A program made the position numbers and the translations under genes. Below the pieces are notes generated by a model. The model had not been told where the DNA came from, did no database searches, and saw nothing but the letters and a program-made list of their open reading frames with translations. This document shows positions 9,199-17,803 of a stretch of 64,000 nt of DNA, in pieces; within the stretch, counting starts at the first letter, position 1; every line of letters begins with the position of its first letter. The stretch is from Stutzerimonas kunmingensis (GTDB lineage Bacteria; Pseudomonadota; Gammaproteobacteria; Pseudomonadales; Pseudomonadaceae): the NCBI RefSeq assembly GCF_002929225.1, contig NZ_PISM01000022.1, forward strand, positions 620,001-684,000. The letters are read 5' to 3'.

Positions 9199-10089
9199 TC
9201 AGTTGCGTCGTTCGACAATGTAGCGCGCCAGCTCGCGCAACGGCTCGGCGGAGATATCGAACGGGCGCAGCGCGTGCAGTGCCTGGTCGCGCAGTTCCAG
9301 CGCATAGGCCTTGGCCGCGTCCATCCCGAGCAGTGCCGGATAGGTGGGCTTGTCCCGGGCGATGTCGGCGCCCTGGTGCTTGCCCAGGGTCGCGGTGTCG
9401 CTTTCGACGTCGAGAATGTCGTCCTGCACCTGGAAGGCTAGGCCGATGGCGCGTGCGTACTGGCTCAGCGAGGCGAGGTTGTCGGCGTCGGCATGGCCGC
9501 TGGCGAGCGCGCCGAGCTGCACGCTGGCTTCGATCAGCGCGCCGGTCTTGTGCCGGTGCATCAGCTCCAGGGCGTCGCGATCGAGCTTGAGCCCGACCGA
9601 ACCGAGGTCGATGGCCTGACCGCCGACCATCCCGGCCGGCCCGGCGGCGCGGGCCAGTACGGCGAACATGCGCAGGCGCAGCGTGGCGTCCTGCGGATTG
9701 TGCGCGGCCTGGGCCATGGCCTCGAAAGCGAGACTTTGCAGGCCGTCGCCGGCGAGGATCGCGCAGGCCTCATCGAAGGCCTTGTGCGTGGTGGGCTGGC
9801 CGCGGCGCAGATCGTCGTCGTCCATGGCCGGCAGGTCGTCGTGCACCAGCGAGTAGGCGTGGATCAGCTCGACTGCGCAGGCGGCGCCGTCAGCGCTGGT
9901 CTTGTCGCCGTTCAGTGCTTCGCAGGCGGCATAGACCAGCAGCGGGCGGACGCGCTTGCCGCCGTTCATCACGCTGTAGCGCATGGCCTGATAGAGGCGT
10001 TCGAGCTGCGGCAGCGGCGGGACGAACAGGGTTTCGAGGCAGCCGTCGACGCGCTGCTGACAGCGTTTCTGGTAGTCGCCGATCATCAT
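9199..10089 (-). CDS. ispA: Farnesyl diphosphate synthase
   Basis: A 296-residue trans-prenyltransferase that joins DMAPP/GPP with IPP to give farnesyl diphosphate. The first Asp-rich motif is [22 protein letters not shown] and the second is [30 protein letters not shown] near residue 44 holds the usual Lys and Arg that bind diphosphate. It starts with ATGATG, and the first ATG overlaps the xseB stop, so the two are translationally coupled. The product feeds quinone, undecaprenyl and other isoprenoid synthesis. Confidence 0.97.
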   Translation of the reverse strand: MMIGDYQKRCQQRVDGCLETLFVPPLPQLERLYQAMRYSVMNGGKRVRPLLVYAACEALNGDKTSADGAACAVELIHAYSLVHDDLPAMDDDDLRRGQPTTHKAFDEACAILAGDGLQSLAFEAMAQAAHNPQDATLRLRMFAVLARAAGPAGMVGGQAIDLGSVGLKLDRDALELMHRHKTGALIEASVQLGALASGHADADNLASLSQYARAIGLAFQVQDDILDVESDTATLGKHQGADIARDKPTYPALLGMDAAKAYALELRDQALHALRPFDISAEPLRELARYIVERRN

Positions 10090-10328
10090 GCTTCGGGGTC
10101 CGACTCGAAGGGGGCTTCCTGCAGGCTGCCGTCGCGTTCCAGCAGGATCTGCACCTTCTGCTCGGCCTGGCTCAGCGCAGCCTGGCAGTCGCGGGTCAGG
10201 CCGATGCCCTGTTCGAAGCAGGTCAGCGAGTCTTCCAGCGACAGCTCGCCGCTTTCCAGGCGTTCCACCAGCTGTTGCAGCTCGGCGAGGGATTGTTCGA
10301 AATCGAGGGCAGCTTTCTTGCGGGCCAT
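10086..10328 (-). CDS. xseB: Exodeoxyribonuclease VII small subunit
   Basis: An 80-residue helical protein with the XseB pattern [45 protein letters not shown]. It is the small subunit of exonuclease VII, which degrades single-stranded DNA with XseA (not in this window). It overlaps ispA by four bases (ATGA), as in most pseudomonads, and is the first gene of the xseB-ispA-dxs unit. The C-terminal tail is short and acidic. Confidence 0.96.
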   Translation of the reverse strand: MARKKAALDFEQSLAELQQLVERLESGELSLEDSLTCFEQGIGLTRDCQAALSQAEQKVQILLERDGSLQEAPFESDPEA

Positions 10329-10467
10329 GCGGGAACCTGTCGTCGGCGGCGAGTCGGAAACGGGCGCGACATTAGCAAAGAAACGCCCGCGGCAGCCACA
10401 AGGTTCGCCCGCGTGATGTGTATCCAGCTGCGTAAGGTGTCGGGATGCTGCCTGAGGTCAGCGAGCG

Positions 10468-11229
10468 CTAACCATGCTGCTCGCGCAGGCGTCGAGTGCG
10501 CTCGGCGAGCGGCAGCTTCGGGCAGCTGTCGCAGAGCTCGCCATCGGCGCGGCGGAAATGCTGGCAGCAGGCCTTGCGCTGCAAGCCGAGACGGGTGCCG
10601 CCATCGGTCAGCTGCACCGCTAGCAGGCCGCTGGCGCCCTGCATGCCGCACGCATCCAGCCAGGCATCGGCGCGACGGCAGAGCTGCAGGTTGCCGCAGC
10701 CATCGGTCCGTTGCGCGTGCAGCAGCGCGGCCAGCACGCAATCCGCGGCGAGGCGTTGCGCGAGCTTCGGATGCAGGCCGAGCAAGGTGCCGCAGGCCGC
10801 GTGGGTCTGCTCGCAGAACTGGCGGATCTGCTGCCCGGCATGGCGCAGCAGGTGCTGGGTGTCGGCGCGCAGCGGCTGATGATCCGGCAGGCAGAAACCG
10901 GCGACGAAGCCCTGCTGCATACCCTGCGCGATGCCCTCCAGCTCGGGTGACTGGCCATCGAGTTGTACGGCCAGCACCTGCAGATAGATGGGCTGCCAGA
11001 CCAGCAGCGTCCAGCAGCGCGCGGCCCAGTAATGGCGGCCCGCTTCCGGGTGCGCTGCCTGCCAGTGCGCCAGCAAGTCCGCCAGTGGCTGCGGGCGATC
11101 GAGCATCAGCTCGTCGGGTCTTGGCGAGCCGACGCGACCGTCCAGTCCCGGCAGGGCGCTGCGCACCCGCAGCAGCAGGTCGTTCAGCGCCTCGTCATCC
11201 GCCCATTGGGTTTCAGCGTTCCGGCGCAT
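10468..11229 (-). CDS. Siderophore ferric-iron reductase, FhuF-like
   Basis: A 253-residue protein whose last part carries CCQHFRRADGELCDSCPKLP, the four-Cys pattern CC-x(n)-CxxC. This binds the 2Fe-2S cluster of FhuF-type ferric siderophore reductases. The body has the helical pattern of this family, with HYWAARCWTLLVWQPIYLQVLAVQ. Its likely job is to reduce iron from the imported ferric hydroxamate in the cytoplasm. It is the last gene of the siderophore operon and overlaps the NIS synthetase gene by 17 bp, which supports the link. Confidence 0.85.
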   Translation of the reverse strand: MRRNAETQWADDEALNDLLLRVRSALPGLDGRVGSPRPDELMLDRPQPLADLLAHWQAAHPEAGRHYWAARCWTLLVWQPIYLQVLAVQLDGQSPELEGIAQGMQQGFVAGFCLPDHQPLRADTQHLLRHAGQQIRQFCEQTHAACGTLLGLHPKLAQRLAADCVLAALLHAQRTDGCGNLQLCRRADAWLDACGMQGASGLLAVQLTDGGTRLGLQRKACCQHFRRADGELCDSCPKLPLAERTRRLREQHG

Positions 11230-13021
11230 AGGGCGCGACGGGGTTTTTCAGGGTGCCGGCGAATTTCAGCGCACCGGCCGGATCGGCCAGATCGAGCATC
11301 TGCCGGTTGTTGCCCAGTTGCAGACGGTTCAGGCAGGAGCGGGCGAATTCCTCGGCGAACAGGTCGTAGCGGGCGAACTTGTCGCGCAGCTGAGGCTGGC
11401 TGGCCTGGTAGTCGGCGATGCAGTCGGCGACCTGTTGCCAGAAGCGCTGTTCCGGCAGGCCGACCTGCTCATCGAGAATCTGACTGAGGTAGCGGAAGAA
11501 GCCGTCGAACACGTCGGTGAAGATCGACAGCACCTTGAGCTCGTCGGGCACCGATACCGCGAGACGGCCCACGGCCTCGGGGATCTGCGCGTCGGCATCG
11601 AGAATCACCGCTTCCTCGCCGATGTCCTTCATCAGCACGCGCATCGGCAGGTGATCTTCCAGCACCAGAATCAGGTTCTCGCCATGCGGCATGAACACCA
11701 GGTCGTGGGCATAAAAGCAGTGCAGCAGCGGCGTCAGGTAGGCGTTGAGATAGCGGCGCACCCAGCGGTCGGCGGTCAGGCCCGAGGCACTGATCAGCGT
11801 TGCCAGCAGGGCGCGTTCGTCACCGTCGCTGTGCAGCAGCGCGGCCATGGTCATCAGCCGCTGGCCGGGTTGAATGTGGCCATAAGGGCTCTCCCGCCAC
11901 AGCGCCGAGAGCATCTTGCGATAAGGACTGCTGGCCGGCAGCGCCTGCTCGTAATACGGATTGCGATAGCCGATGGCCGCGACTTCGCGCAGCAGCTGGA
12001 AGCCGCAGTCGCGCAGCAGCGGGTCGTTGGCCACGCGCTCGGCAAGGTAGGCGTTGATCGCGGGCATCGCCTGCATGTAGTAGGGCGACAGCCCGCGCAT
12101 GAAGCCCATGTTGAGGATCGACAGGGCGGTCTTCACGTAGCGCCGCTGCGGCTGGCTCTGGTTGAAGAAGGTGCGGATCGACTGCTGCGCCAGGTAGCGG
12201 TCATTGCTCAGGCCGAGATGGACGATCTGCCGGTTGGCGATCTCTGCGGCGAAGCCGATGGCCAGGATGTTGTGCCACTGCCAGGGGTGCGCGGGCATCA
12301 GCAGGTAGTCGTCGGGGTCAAGCTGCAGCGCTCGCAGCTGGCTATGAAACACCTCGAGCTGACCACCCAGCTCCTCGCGCAGCAGGGTCGGCTGGTCGAG
12401 CCCGTCGATGGCGCTGTAGCTGGCGCGGCTGCGGTGCACGGCAAGCCAGACCAGACGCACCGGGCTCGCCGCTTCCGGCGCGTAGGCGCGGTAATCCTGC
12501 GCGTCGAAGCCCATCCGCCCGTTGTTGGCGACGAAGCCCGGGTGGCCTTCGCGCATGCCGGTCTCGATCTGCTGGAAGTCCGCCAGGGCCAGTTGGGCGG
12601 CGCTCAGCGGGCTGTTGGCGAGCTTGTAGGCGCTGCCGAACAGGGTGCTGCTGATCTCGTCGAGGTAGACCGGCAGGTTGTTTTCCGAGATGCCCAGGGT
12701 GTCGGCGAACTCGATGATGAAGCTCAGCGCGTCCAGTGGCTGCGGCTGGCCAGCGGTGAATTTTTCGATGGAGTCAGTAACGATGGACCAGTGATCCAGC
12801 GCCAGCCTTCGTGCCTTGAAGCGGTACTCGATCGAGCTGTCCGGCACTGCGACGCGGTAGTGGCTGTCGCCCAGTGGCTCGGGGCTGAACAGCTTCTCGT
12901 GGCTGAACTCGGCCAGCGCTTTCTTCACCAGCAGGCGATTGGCGCGGGCCCAATGTTCGGCCTGCAGGTGTTCGGTGGCCAGATCGCCGGCGGCGGTTGG
13001 CAGTTGCACGAGCTGATTCAT
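11213..13021 (-). CDS. NIS siderophore synthetase (IucA/IucC family, DesD-like)
   Basis: A 602-residue NRPS-independent siderophore synthetase. Visible family motifs are MREGHPGFVANNGRMGF near residue 155, LMPAHPWQWHN near 260, QQSIRTFFNQSQPQRRYVKTA near 300, and FMPHGENLILVLEDHLP near 460. The C-terminal half is the FhuF-like IucA/C extension. These enzymes use ATP to form amide bonds between hydroxyamine-succinate units. With the upstream decarboxylase, hydroxylase and acyltransferase genes, the best match is the desferrioxamine/nocardamine pathway, where DesD joins and cyclises N-hydroxy-N-succinyl-cadaverine. Putrebactin, bisucaberin or alcaligin-type products cannot be excluded from sequence. 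It overlaps the acyltransferase gene by ATGA. Confidence 0.93.
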   Translation of the reverse strand: MNQLVQLPTAAGDLATEHLQAEHWARANRLLVKKALAEFSHEKLFSPEPLGDSHYRVAVPDSSIEYRFKARRLALDHWSIVTDSIEKFTAGQPQPLDALSFIIEFADTLGISENNLPVYLDEISSTLFGSAYKLANSPLSAAQLALADFQQIETGMREGHPGFVANNGRMGFDAQDYRAYAPEAASPVRLVWLAVHRSRASYSAIDGLDQPTLLREELGGQLEVFHSQLRALQLDPDDYLLMPAHPWQWHNILAIGFAAEIANRQIVHLGLSNDRYLAQQSIRTFFNQSQPQRRYVKTALSILNMGFMRGLSPYYMQAMPAINAYLAERVANDPLLRDCGFQLLREVAAIGYRNPYYEQALPASSPYRKMLSALWRESPYGHIQPGQRLMTMAALLHSDGDERALLATLISASGLTADRWVRRYLNAYLTPLLHCFYAHDLVFMPHGENLILVLEDHLPMRVLMKDIGEEAVILDADAQIPEAVGRLAVSVPDELKVLSIFTDVFDGFFRYLSQILDEQVGLPEQRFWQQVADCIADYQASQPQLRDKFARYDLFAEEFARSCLNRLQLGNNRQMLDLADPAGALKFAGTLKNPVAPYAPER

Positions 13022-13605
13022 TGCGGATTCTCCTGAAGGGTGGCGAGGAACTGCGCGCGCGTGCAGAACGCCAGGCAGGCATCCTTTTCCGGTAGCTGCA
13101 GCAGGCGCTGGTAGACGAAGCCGACCCGGCGGTTGAGCGCATGCACTTTGGCGTTGCGCGCATCCGGCTCGACAACGATGCGCCGCGCGAATGGGTCGGC
13201 GAACTGGTAGGCGAGGATGCTGCGCATGACTTCCAGGCTGAAGCCGTGCACGGGCTTTTCGCAGGGTGCGAGCAGCAGGTGCATGCCGCGGTCGCCGGGG
13301 CGCACCTGGTAGTGATCGGCGAGGCGGTCATGGGCTGGGTGATAGCCCTCGAAAAGGAACGCGGGTTCGCCGTTGCACATGCCGAGGGCAATGTCGCGAT
13401 GGCTGCTGCGCTGGATCTCGCCAACATAGTCGGCCAGTTGCGCCAGGCTCAGATGGCCCATGGCCCAGAAGCGCGCATAGTCGCGGCGCAGCCAGTCGTG
13501 CAGCAGCGGCAAATGCTCTGGCTGCAAGGTCTCGAAGTGCATGGCGCCGAGCCTGCAGTAGCGAACGAAGCGCGGACCATCCGCGCGGGAAAGAGCGGTA
13601 TTCAT
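13018..13605 (-). CDS. GNAT acyltransferase for hydroxamate siderophore (DesC/IucB-like)
   Basis: A 195-residue GNAT protein of the siderophore acyltransferase type. It has MHFETLQPEHLPLLHDWLRRDYARFWAMGHLSL, then GEPAFLFEGYHPAHDRLADHYQVRPGDRGMHLLLAP, FADPFARRIVVEPDARNAKVHALNRRVGFVY as the acyl-CoA/C-terminal GNAT core, and LAFCTRAQFL. In desferrioxamine synthesis this step succinylates or acetylates the N-hydroxylated diamine. It lies between the exporter and the NIS synthetase, with ATGA overlaps on both sides, which indicates tightly coupled expression. The acyl donor (succinyl- or acetyl-CoA) cannot be told from sequence. Confidence 0.9.
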   Translation of the reverse strand: MNTALSRADGPRFVRYCRLGAMHFETLQPEHLPLLHDWLRRDYARFWAMGHLSLAQLADYVGEIQRSSHRDIALGMCNGEPAFLFEGYHPAHDRLADHYQVRPGDRGMHLLLAPCEKPVHGFSLEVMRSILAYQFADPFARRIVVEPDARNAKVHALNRRVGFVYQRLLQLPEKDACLAFCTRAQFLATLQENPQ

Positions 13606-14756
13606 GATTTGGCTCCACAGAGAGGCGCACTGACTGGTGCTGAAACCAGCAGCCAGCGCAGTACGTAGGCGGTGAGAACGAGGCCGAGGGCGGACAGGAA
13701 GAACGGCGCGGCGAGGCCGGCATCACGCACCACCAGCCCGGCCAGCCAGGAGGCGGCGAGCACTCCGAGGTTCTGGAAGATGTTGATCAGGCTGTAGTCG
13801 CGTCCGTAATGCTCCGGCCGGCTGAGGGCGAACAGTCGCGCATCCAGTGCCACGGTGAGCTGATACAGCGCCCAGCCGAACAGCACGCGCCCGGCCAGTA
13901 CCAGCGGCATCTGCTCGATGCCCTGCAACGCCAGCCCGGCCGCGCCCAGCAGCAGCCAGGCGGTCAGGTGCTGCCCGGCGTGGTAATGCAGGGCCAGGGC
14001 GAGCAGCGCCAGCATGCCGGGAATGGCATAGACCAGGCCGGTGATCCAGCTTGCCTGGGGCCCACCAAGCTGCTCCCAGTACACCGTAAAGAACGGCCGC
14101 GCCAGGTAGATGCAGAAGTAGAACGCCAGCATCAGCAGGCACAGCCGGGCAATGGCCAGGTGCTCCCCGCGCGGCCGTGGTGGCGTGCTTGCATCGACCC
14201 GAGTCGGTTGCGGCGCATGGCGCAACAAGAGCAGGCTGACAGCCATCTGCACGAAATCCATCAGGCCCATCAGCACGAACATGCGCGCCGGGCTGAGGTA
14301 GTGCAGCACCCCGCCACCCAGCGTCGCGCCGGCAATCGCACCCAGATGCACCACCACCGAGAGCAGGCCGATGGTACGCACCTGCTGGTCGGTGCCTACC
14401 AGGCCCATGACGTAGGGATACATCAGCAGGTAACTGGCCTTGAAGGCGATCATCGTCAGCGACACCGGCCAGAACAGCCATTGCTGCTCGATCGCCGCGC
14501 AGGCCAGCGCCAGCAGCCCAGCCATCAACTGGCCGAAGATCAGCAGCCGCAGCGGATGCGCATGCCTGGACAGGCGCACCCACAGCGGCAAGGCGAGCAT
14601 CGCCACCAGGCATACCGCGGCCAGGTACAGGCCGACCTGCTCGCTGCGCAGCTCGCCGAAGCGTTCGGCGAAGTACTGCGGATAGAACGGCATCAGCAGG
14701 CTGTCGCCGAGCACCGCCAGCAGCGTCATGCCGATCAGCGCGCGTCGCAGCGTCAT
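13602..14756 (-). CDS. MFS transporter, probable siderophore exporter
   Basis: A 384-residue protein with about 11-12 membrane segments, starting MTLRRALIGMTLLAVLGDSLLMPFYPQYFAERFG. The D and P residues of helix 1 and the LPLWVRLSRHAHPLRLLIFGQL loop fit the major facilitator superfamily. A central cytoplasmic loop contains RHAPQPTRVDASTPPRPRGEH. It sits inside the siderophore biosynthesis operon with ATGA overlaps to the hydroxylase and acyltransferase genes. Export of the iron-free siderophore is therefore the likely role; uptake of a precursor is less likely. Confidence 0.85.
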   Translation of the reverse strand: MTLRRALIGMTLLAVLGDSLLMPFYPQYFAERFGELRSEQVGLYLAAVCLVAMLALPLWVRLSRHAHPLRLLIFGQLMAGLLALACAAIEQQWLFWPVSLTMIAFKASYLLMYPYVMGLVGTDQQVRTIGLLSVVVHLGAIAGATLGGGVLHYLSPARMFVLMGLMDFVQMAVSLLLLRHAPQPTRVDASTPPRPRGEHLAIARLCLLMLAFYFCIYLARPFFTVYWEQLGGPQASWITGLVYAIPGMLALLALALHYHAGQHLTAWLLLGAAGLALQGIEQMPLVLAGRVLFGWALYQLTVALDARLFALSRPEHYGRDYSLINIFQNLGVLAASWLAGLVVRDAGLAAPFFLSALGLVLTAYVLRWLLVSAPVSAPLCGAKS

Positions 14757-16072
14757 CGCGCCGCCACCGCGCCCTGCGGTGCCAGCGATCGCGGCAGGCT
14801 GAACTGCTGGAAGGCGATCTTCGTCTCCACCGCGTAGTGCTCGCGCCCGCAGATCTCGCGCAGGATTGAGGCGTTGCGGTAGCAGCCCATGCCGAGATCC
14901 GGCGTCACCAGGCCGTGATCGACCAGCCCGGCGTTCTGTACGAAGACCTCACCGCCGTTGCGGTCGATGCTGTAGTTGCGCGCCACGGCAAAGCGCTCCG
15001 GCGCCTGCCAGGCGATGCGCTCGGCTATCGGCTGGATGCAGCGCGGCAGGCGGTACTGATACCCGCTGGCCATCACCAGTGCGTCGCAGCGGTGGCGATA
15101 GCCCTGCTCCAGTTCGTGCTGGAAGAACTCCAGCTCCAGCGTGCCATCGCCCAGGCGCTTGCAGCGACGCAGCTCGGCGTTGGTCAGCAGCTGGGTCGGC
15201 ACCTCGCCCTTGAGGCTCTGGTTGTACAGCTCGTCGTAGATGGCGTTGATCAGCGTGGCGTTGATGCCCTTGTACAGGCCCTTCTGACTGTCGATGAGCT
15301 TTTCCCGGGTGCTGCGAGGCAGGCTGTGGAAGTAGTCGATGTACTCCGGGCTGGTCATTTCCAGCGTCAGCTTGGTGTATTCCAGCGGGAAGAAGCGCGG
15401 CGCGCGGGTGATCCAGTTCAACCGATAGTCGTGGCGGTCGATTTCCTGCAACAGGTCGTAGTAGATCTCCGCCGCGCTCTGGCCGCTGCCGACCACGGTA
15501 ATCGAGCGCTTGCCCTGCAGGCGCGGCTTGTCCTGCAGGTAGTTGCCGCTGTGGCTGACGTGCTCGGCCAGTGCCTCGCAACAGGTCGGCAGATAGGGCG
15601 TGGTGCCGGTGCCGAGCACCAGACGGCGGCTGAGGAACTCGAAGCTCTCACCGTTGCGGGTGTGTACCCCGCGCACCCGATAGCAACGACGCTCGTCGAG
15701 GTAGTCGACCTGCTGGACGAAATGCTCGAAGCGCAGGCTGTCGAGCTGCTCGACCACCCACTGGCAGTACTGGTTGTACTCGCGGCGCATCAGGAAGAAG
15801 TCTTCCTTGATGTAGAAAGCGTACAGCCGCCCGATCTGCTTGGCGTAGTTGAGAAAGCTGAAGCGGCTGGTGGGGTCGGCGAGGGTCACCAGATCAGCCA
15901 TGAACGGCGTCTGCAGGGTGGCGCTGTCGAGCATCATGCCAGGGTGCCAGTTGAAACCCTCGGCGCGGTCGAGAAACAGGCAATCGAGCCCGTCGATGGG
16001 CTCGGCCAGGCAGGCCAGGCCGAGGTTGAACGGGCCGATGCCGATGCCAATGAAGTCATACATCTTGTTCAT
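14753..16072 (-). CDS. Diamine/lysine N-hydroxylase (DesB/IucD-like)
   Basis: A 439-residue flavin-dependent N-hydroxylating monooxygenase. The FAD-binding GIGIGPFNLGLA is near residue 10, LDSATLQTPFMADLVTLADPTSRFSFLNY matches the family, and the NADPH-binding part is ITVVGSGQSAAEIYYDLLQEI near residue 190. A C-terminal ALVMASGYQYRLP corresponds to the ATGY motif. It hydroxylates the free amine of cadaverine (or putrescine, lysine) to make the hydroxamate precursor. AAGGAG lies about 7 bases before the ATG at 16072. It is 11 bp downstream of the decarboxylase gene, which suggests that the decarboxylated diamine is its substrate. Confidence 0.93.
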   Translation of the reverse strand: MNKMYDFIGIGIGPFNLGLACLAEPIDGLDCLFLDRAEGFNWHPGMMLDSATLQTPFMADLVTLADPTSRFSFLNYAKQIGRLYAFYIKEDFFLMRREYNQYCQWVVEQLDSLRFEHFVQQVDYLDERRCYRVRGVHTRNGESFEFLSRRLVLGTGTTPYLPTCCEALAEHVSHSGNYLQDKPRLQGKRSITVVGSGQSAAEIYYDLLQEIDRHDYRLNWITRAPRFFPLEYTKLTLEMTSPEYIDYFHSLPRSTREKLIDSQKGLYKGINATLINAIYDELYNQSLKGEVPTQLLTNAELRRCKRLGDGTLELEFFQHELEQGYRHRCDALVMASGYQYRLPRCIQPIAERIAWQAPERFAVARNYSIDRNGGEVFVQNAGLVDHGLVTPDLGMGCYRNASILREICGREHYAVETKIAFQQFSLPRSLAPQGAVAAR

Positions 16073-16083
16073 GTGCGATCTCC

Positions 16084-17607
16084 TTACTGGTTGGCGGCGG
16101 TGGGTAGGCCGTCGAGCAGGCGAGTGCCGTGGCCGCGAATCAGCTCGACGATGGTGCGCAGGTCGTCCAGCGTGGTTTCCGGGTTGAGCAGGGTGAACTT
16201 GAGGTACTGGCGGCCCTCGACCACGGTGGCGGCAATGACCGCCGCGCCTGAGCGGAAGATCGCCTTTCGGATCTCGCGGTTGATCTCGTCCAGGCGCTCG
16301 TCCGCCACGCCTGGCGCGACGAAGCGGAACACCAGCGTGCTCAGGCGCGGGGCGAAGACCTCAAAGGCCGGGTCGTCGGCGAGCAGGCGATGGGTGTCGG
16401 CAGCGCGGTCGATGACCTCCTCGAACATCGCACCGATATGCTCGGCACCGAGGATGCGCAGGGTCAGCCAGAGCTTCAGCGCGTCGAAGCGGCGGGTGGT
16501 CTGGATGCTCTTGTTGACCAGGTTCGGCGTGCCCTCGCGGGTCTGGCTGCGCGGGTTGAGGTAGTCGGCGTGGTGGGTGATGTAACTCAGGTGCTGACGC
16601 TGGCGAACGAAGAAACCGCTGCAGCTGATCGGCTGGAAGAACGACTTGTGGTAGTCGACGGTGACCGAGTCGGCGTGCTCGATACCGGCCAGCCAGCCGC
16701 GGTAGCGCGGTGCGACCAGCAGACCGCCGCCATAGGCCGCGTCCACATGCAGCCAGACGCCATAGTGCTGGCACAGCGCGGCGATTTCCGGCAGCGGGTC
16801 GATGCTGCCGAAGTCGGTGGTGCCAGCGGTGGCGACCACGACCATGGGCAGTTCGCCCAGGCGCTGACAGTCGGCCAGTGCCTGGGCCAGCGCGGGCACG
16901 CTCATGCACTGGGCACCGTCGGTTTCGATGCTGCGCACGGCGTCGTAGCCCAGGCCCAGCAGCGCGGCGGATTTCTGCACGCTGAAGTGGCTGGCGCGGG
17001 AGGCGAAGATACGCAGCCCGGCGGCCTCGGCCGGCAGGCCGTGACGCAGGTTGCCGCCGTGGTCGGGCAGGCGGTTGCAGACGTGCTCGCGGGCCAGCAG
17101 CAGGCCCATCAGGTTCGATTGGGTGCCGCCGCTGGTGAACACGCCGTCGGCCTGGCCGCCGAGGCCGATACGCTCACAGGTCCAATCGATCAGGCGCTGT
17201 TCGATCAGCGTGCCGCCGGCGCTCTGGTCCCAGGTGTCCAGCGAGGAATTGAGCGACGACACCAGCACTTCGGCAAGCAGCGCGGGCAGCACCACTGGGC
17301 AGTTGAGGTGGGCGACATAGCGCGGATGATGGAAGTACACCGCGTCGCGCAGATAGAGCTGATCCAGCTCGCGCAGCGCGGCGCCGGCGTCACCCAGCGG
17401 GCGCTCGAGATCGACGCGCTCGAAATCGGCGGCCAGTTCCTGCGGAAGGATGCCGCTGAATGGCTGCTGCTGGCGCTGCAGGCACTGCTGCACCAGGTTC
17501 AGTCCCTGCTGCATGAGCTGGCGGTAGTCATCGTGATTGCTGCGGGTGAACAGCCCGTTGCTGACGGGGCCGGGGGCGAAGGGCACTACGGTACTGGACG
17601 GGGTCAT
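16084..17607 (-). CDS. PLP-dependent group II decarboxylase (DesA-like)
   Basis: About 507 residues of the aromatic/glutamate/lysine group II decarboxylase family. HVDAAYGGGLLVAPRYRGWL includes the Asp that contacts PLP. SVTVDYHKSFFQPISCSGFFV contains the Schiff-base Lys, near residue 315. FTSGGTQSNLMGLLLARE and VVATAGTTDFGSIDPLPEI bind the cofactor. In siderophore clusters this enzyme makes cadaverine from lysine (DesA) or a related diamine. I chose the ATG at 17607 (MTPSSTVVPF) because GAGGA stands seven bases upstream; an ATG at 17613 is also in frame. It is the first structural gene of the operon and follows a 196-bp gap with a candidate Fur site. Confidence 0.9.
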   Translation of the reverse strand: MTPSSTVVPFAPGPVSNGLFTRSNHDDYRQLMQQGLNLVQQCLQRQQQPFSGILPQELAADFERVDLERPLGDAGAALRELDQLYLRDAVYFHHPRYVAHLNCPVVLPALLAEVLVSSLNSSLDTWDQSAGGTLIEQRLIDWTCERIGLGGQADGVFTSGGTQSNLMGLLLAREHVCNRLPDHGGNLRHGLPAEAAGLRIFASRASHFSVQKSAALLGLGYDAVRSIETDGAQCMSVPALAQALADCQRLGELPMVVVATAGTTDFGSIDPLPEIAALCQHYGVWLHVDAAYGGGLLVAPRYRGWLAGIEHADSVTVDYHKSFFQPISCSGFFVRQRQHLSYITHHADYLNPRSQTREGTPNLVNKSIQTTRRFDALKLWLTLRILGAEHIGAMFEEVIDRAADTHRLLADDPAFEVFAPRLSTLVFRFVAPGVADERLDEINREIRKAIFRSGAAVIAATVVEGRQYLKFTLLNPETTLDDLRTIVELIRGHGTRLLDGLPTAANQ

Positions 17608-17724
17608 GCACATTCCTCGGGCCGAGCGCGGCCGCGACCCGGAGCGGGCCGTTTTCGCGGCTTCGGTGGTTTCTTGTCTGGCGGCTGGACCGCACGAAAG
17701 CATCTGCGAGGATGCCGGTTAATC

Positions 17725-17743
17725 GAGAATAAATCTCAATTGC
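17725..17743. promoter_or_regulatory. Candidate Fur box before the siderophore operon
   Basis: GAGAATAAATCTCAATTGC matches the 19-bp Fur consensus GATAATGATAATCATTATC at 11 positions by my count. It lies 118 bp upstream of the decarboxylase start, in the only sizeable gap before the biosynthetic genes. Iron-responsive repression is expected here, but the match is moderate. Confidence 0.4.
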
Positions 17744-17803
17744 GCAAGGGCACAGGCAAGACGAATCAGCGCGGAAAAACCATTACGGCGTCGAAGAAAA
17801 AAG

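Noticed and set aside
11318-13036. 572-codon frame antisense to the NIS synthetase
   Set aside because: Composition is repetitive (many Val, His, Gln) with no recognisable motif, and the opposite strand has clear IucA/IucC motifs.
14915-16564. 549-codon frame antisense to the hydroxylase and decarboxylase genes
   Set aside because: It spans the ends of two real genes on the other strand and has no family signature, so it is a GC-driven shadow.
10468-17607. The siderophore cluster as a recently acquired island
   Set aside because: No integrase, tRNA junction, direct repeats or insertion sequence flanks it, and base use looks like the neighbours, so transfer cannot be claimed from this sequence.
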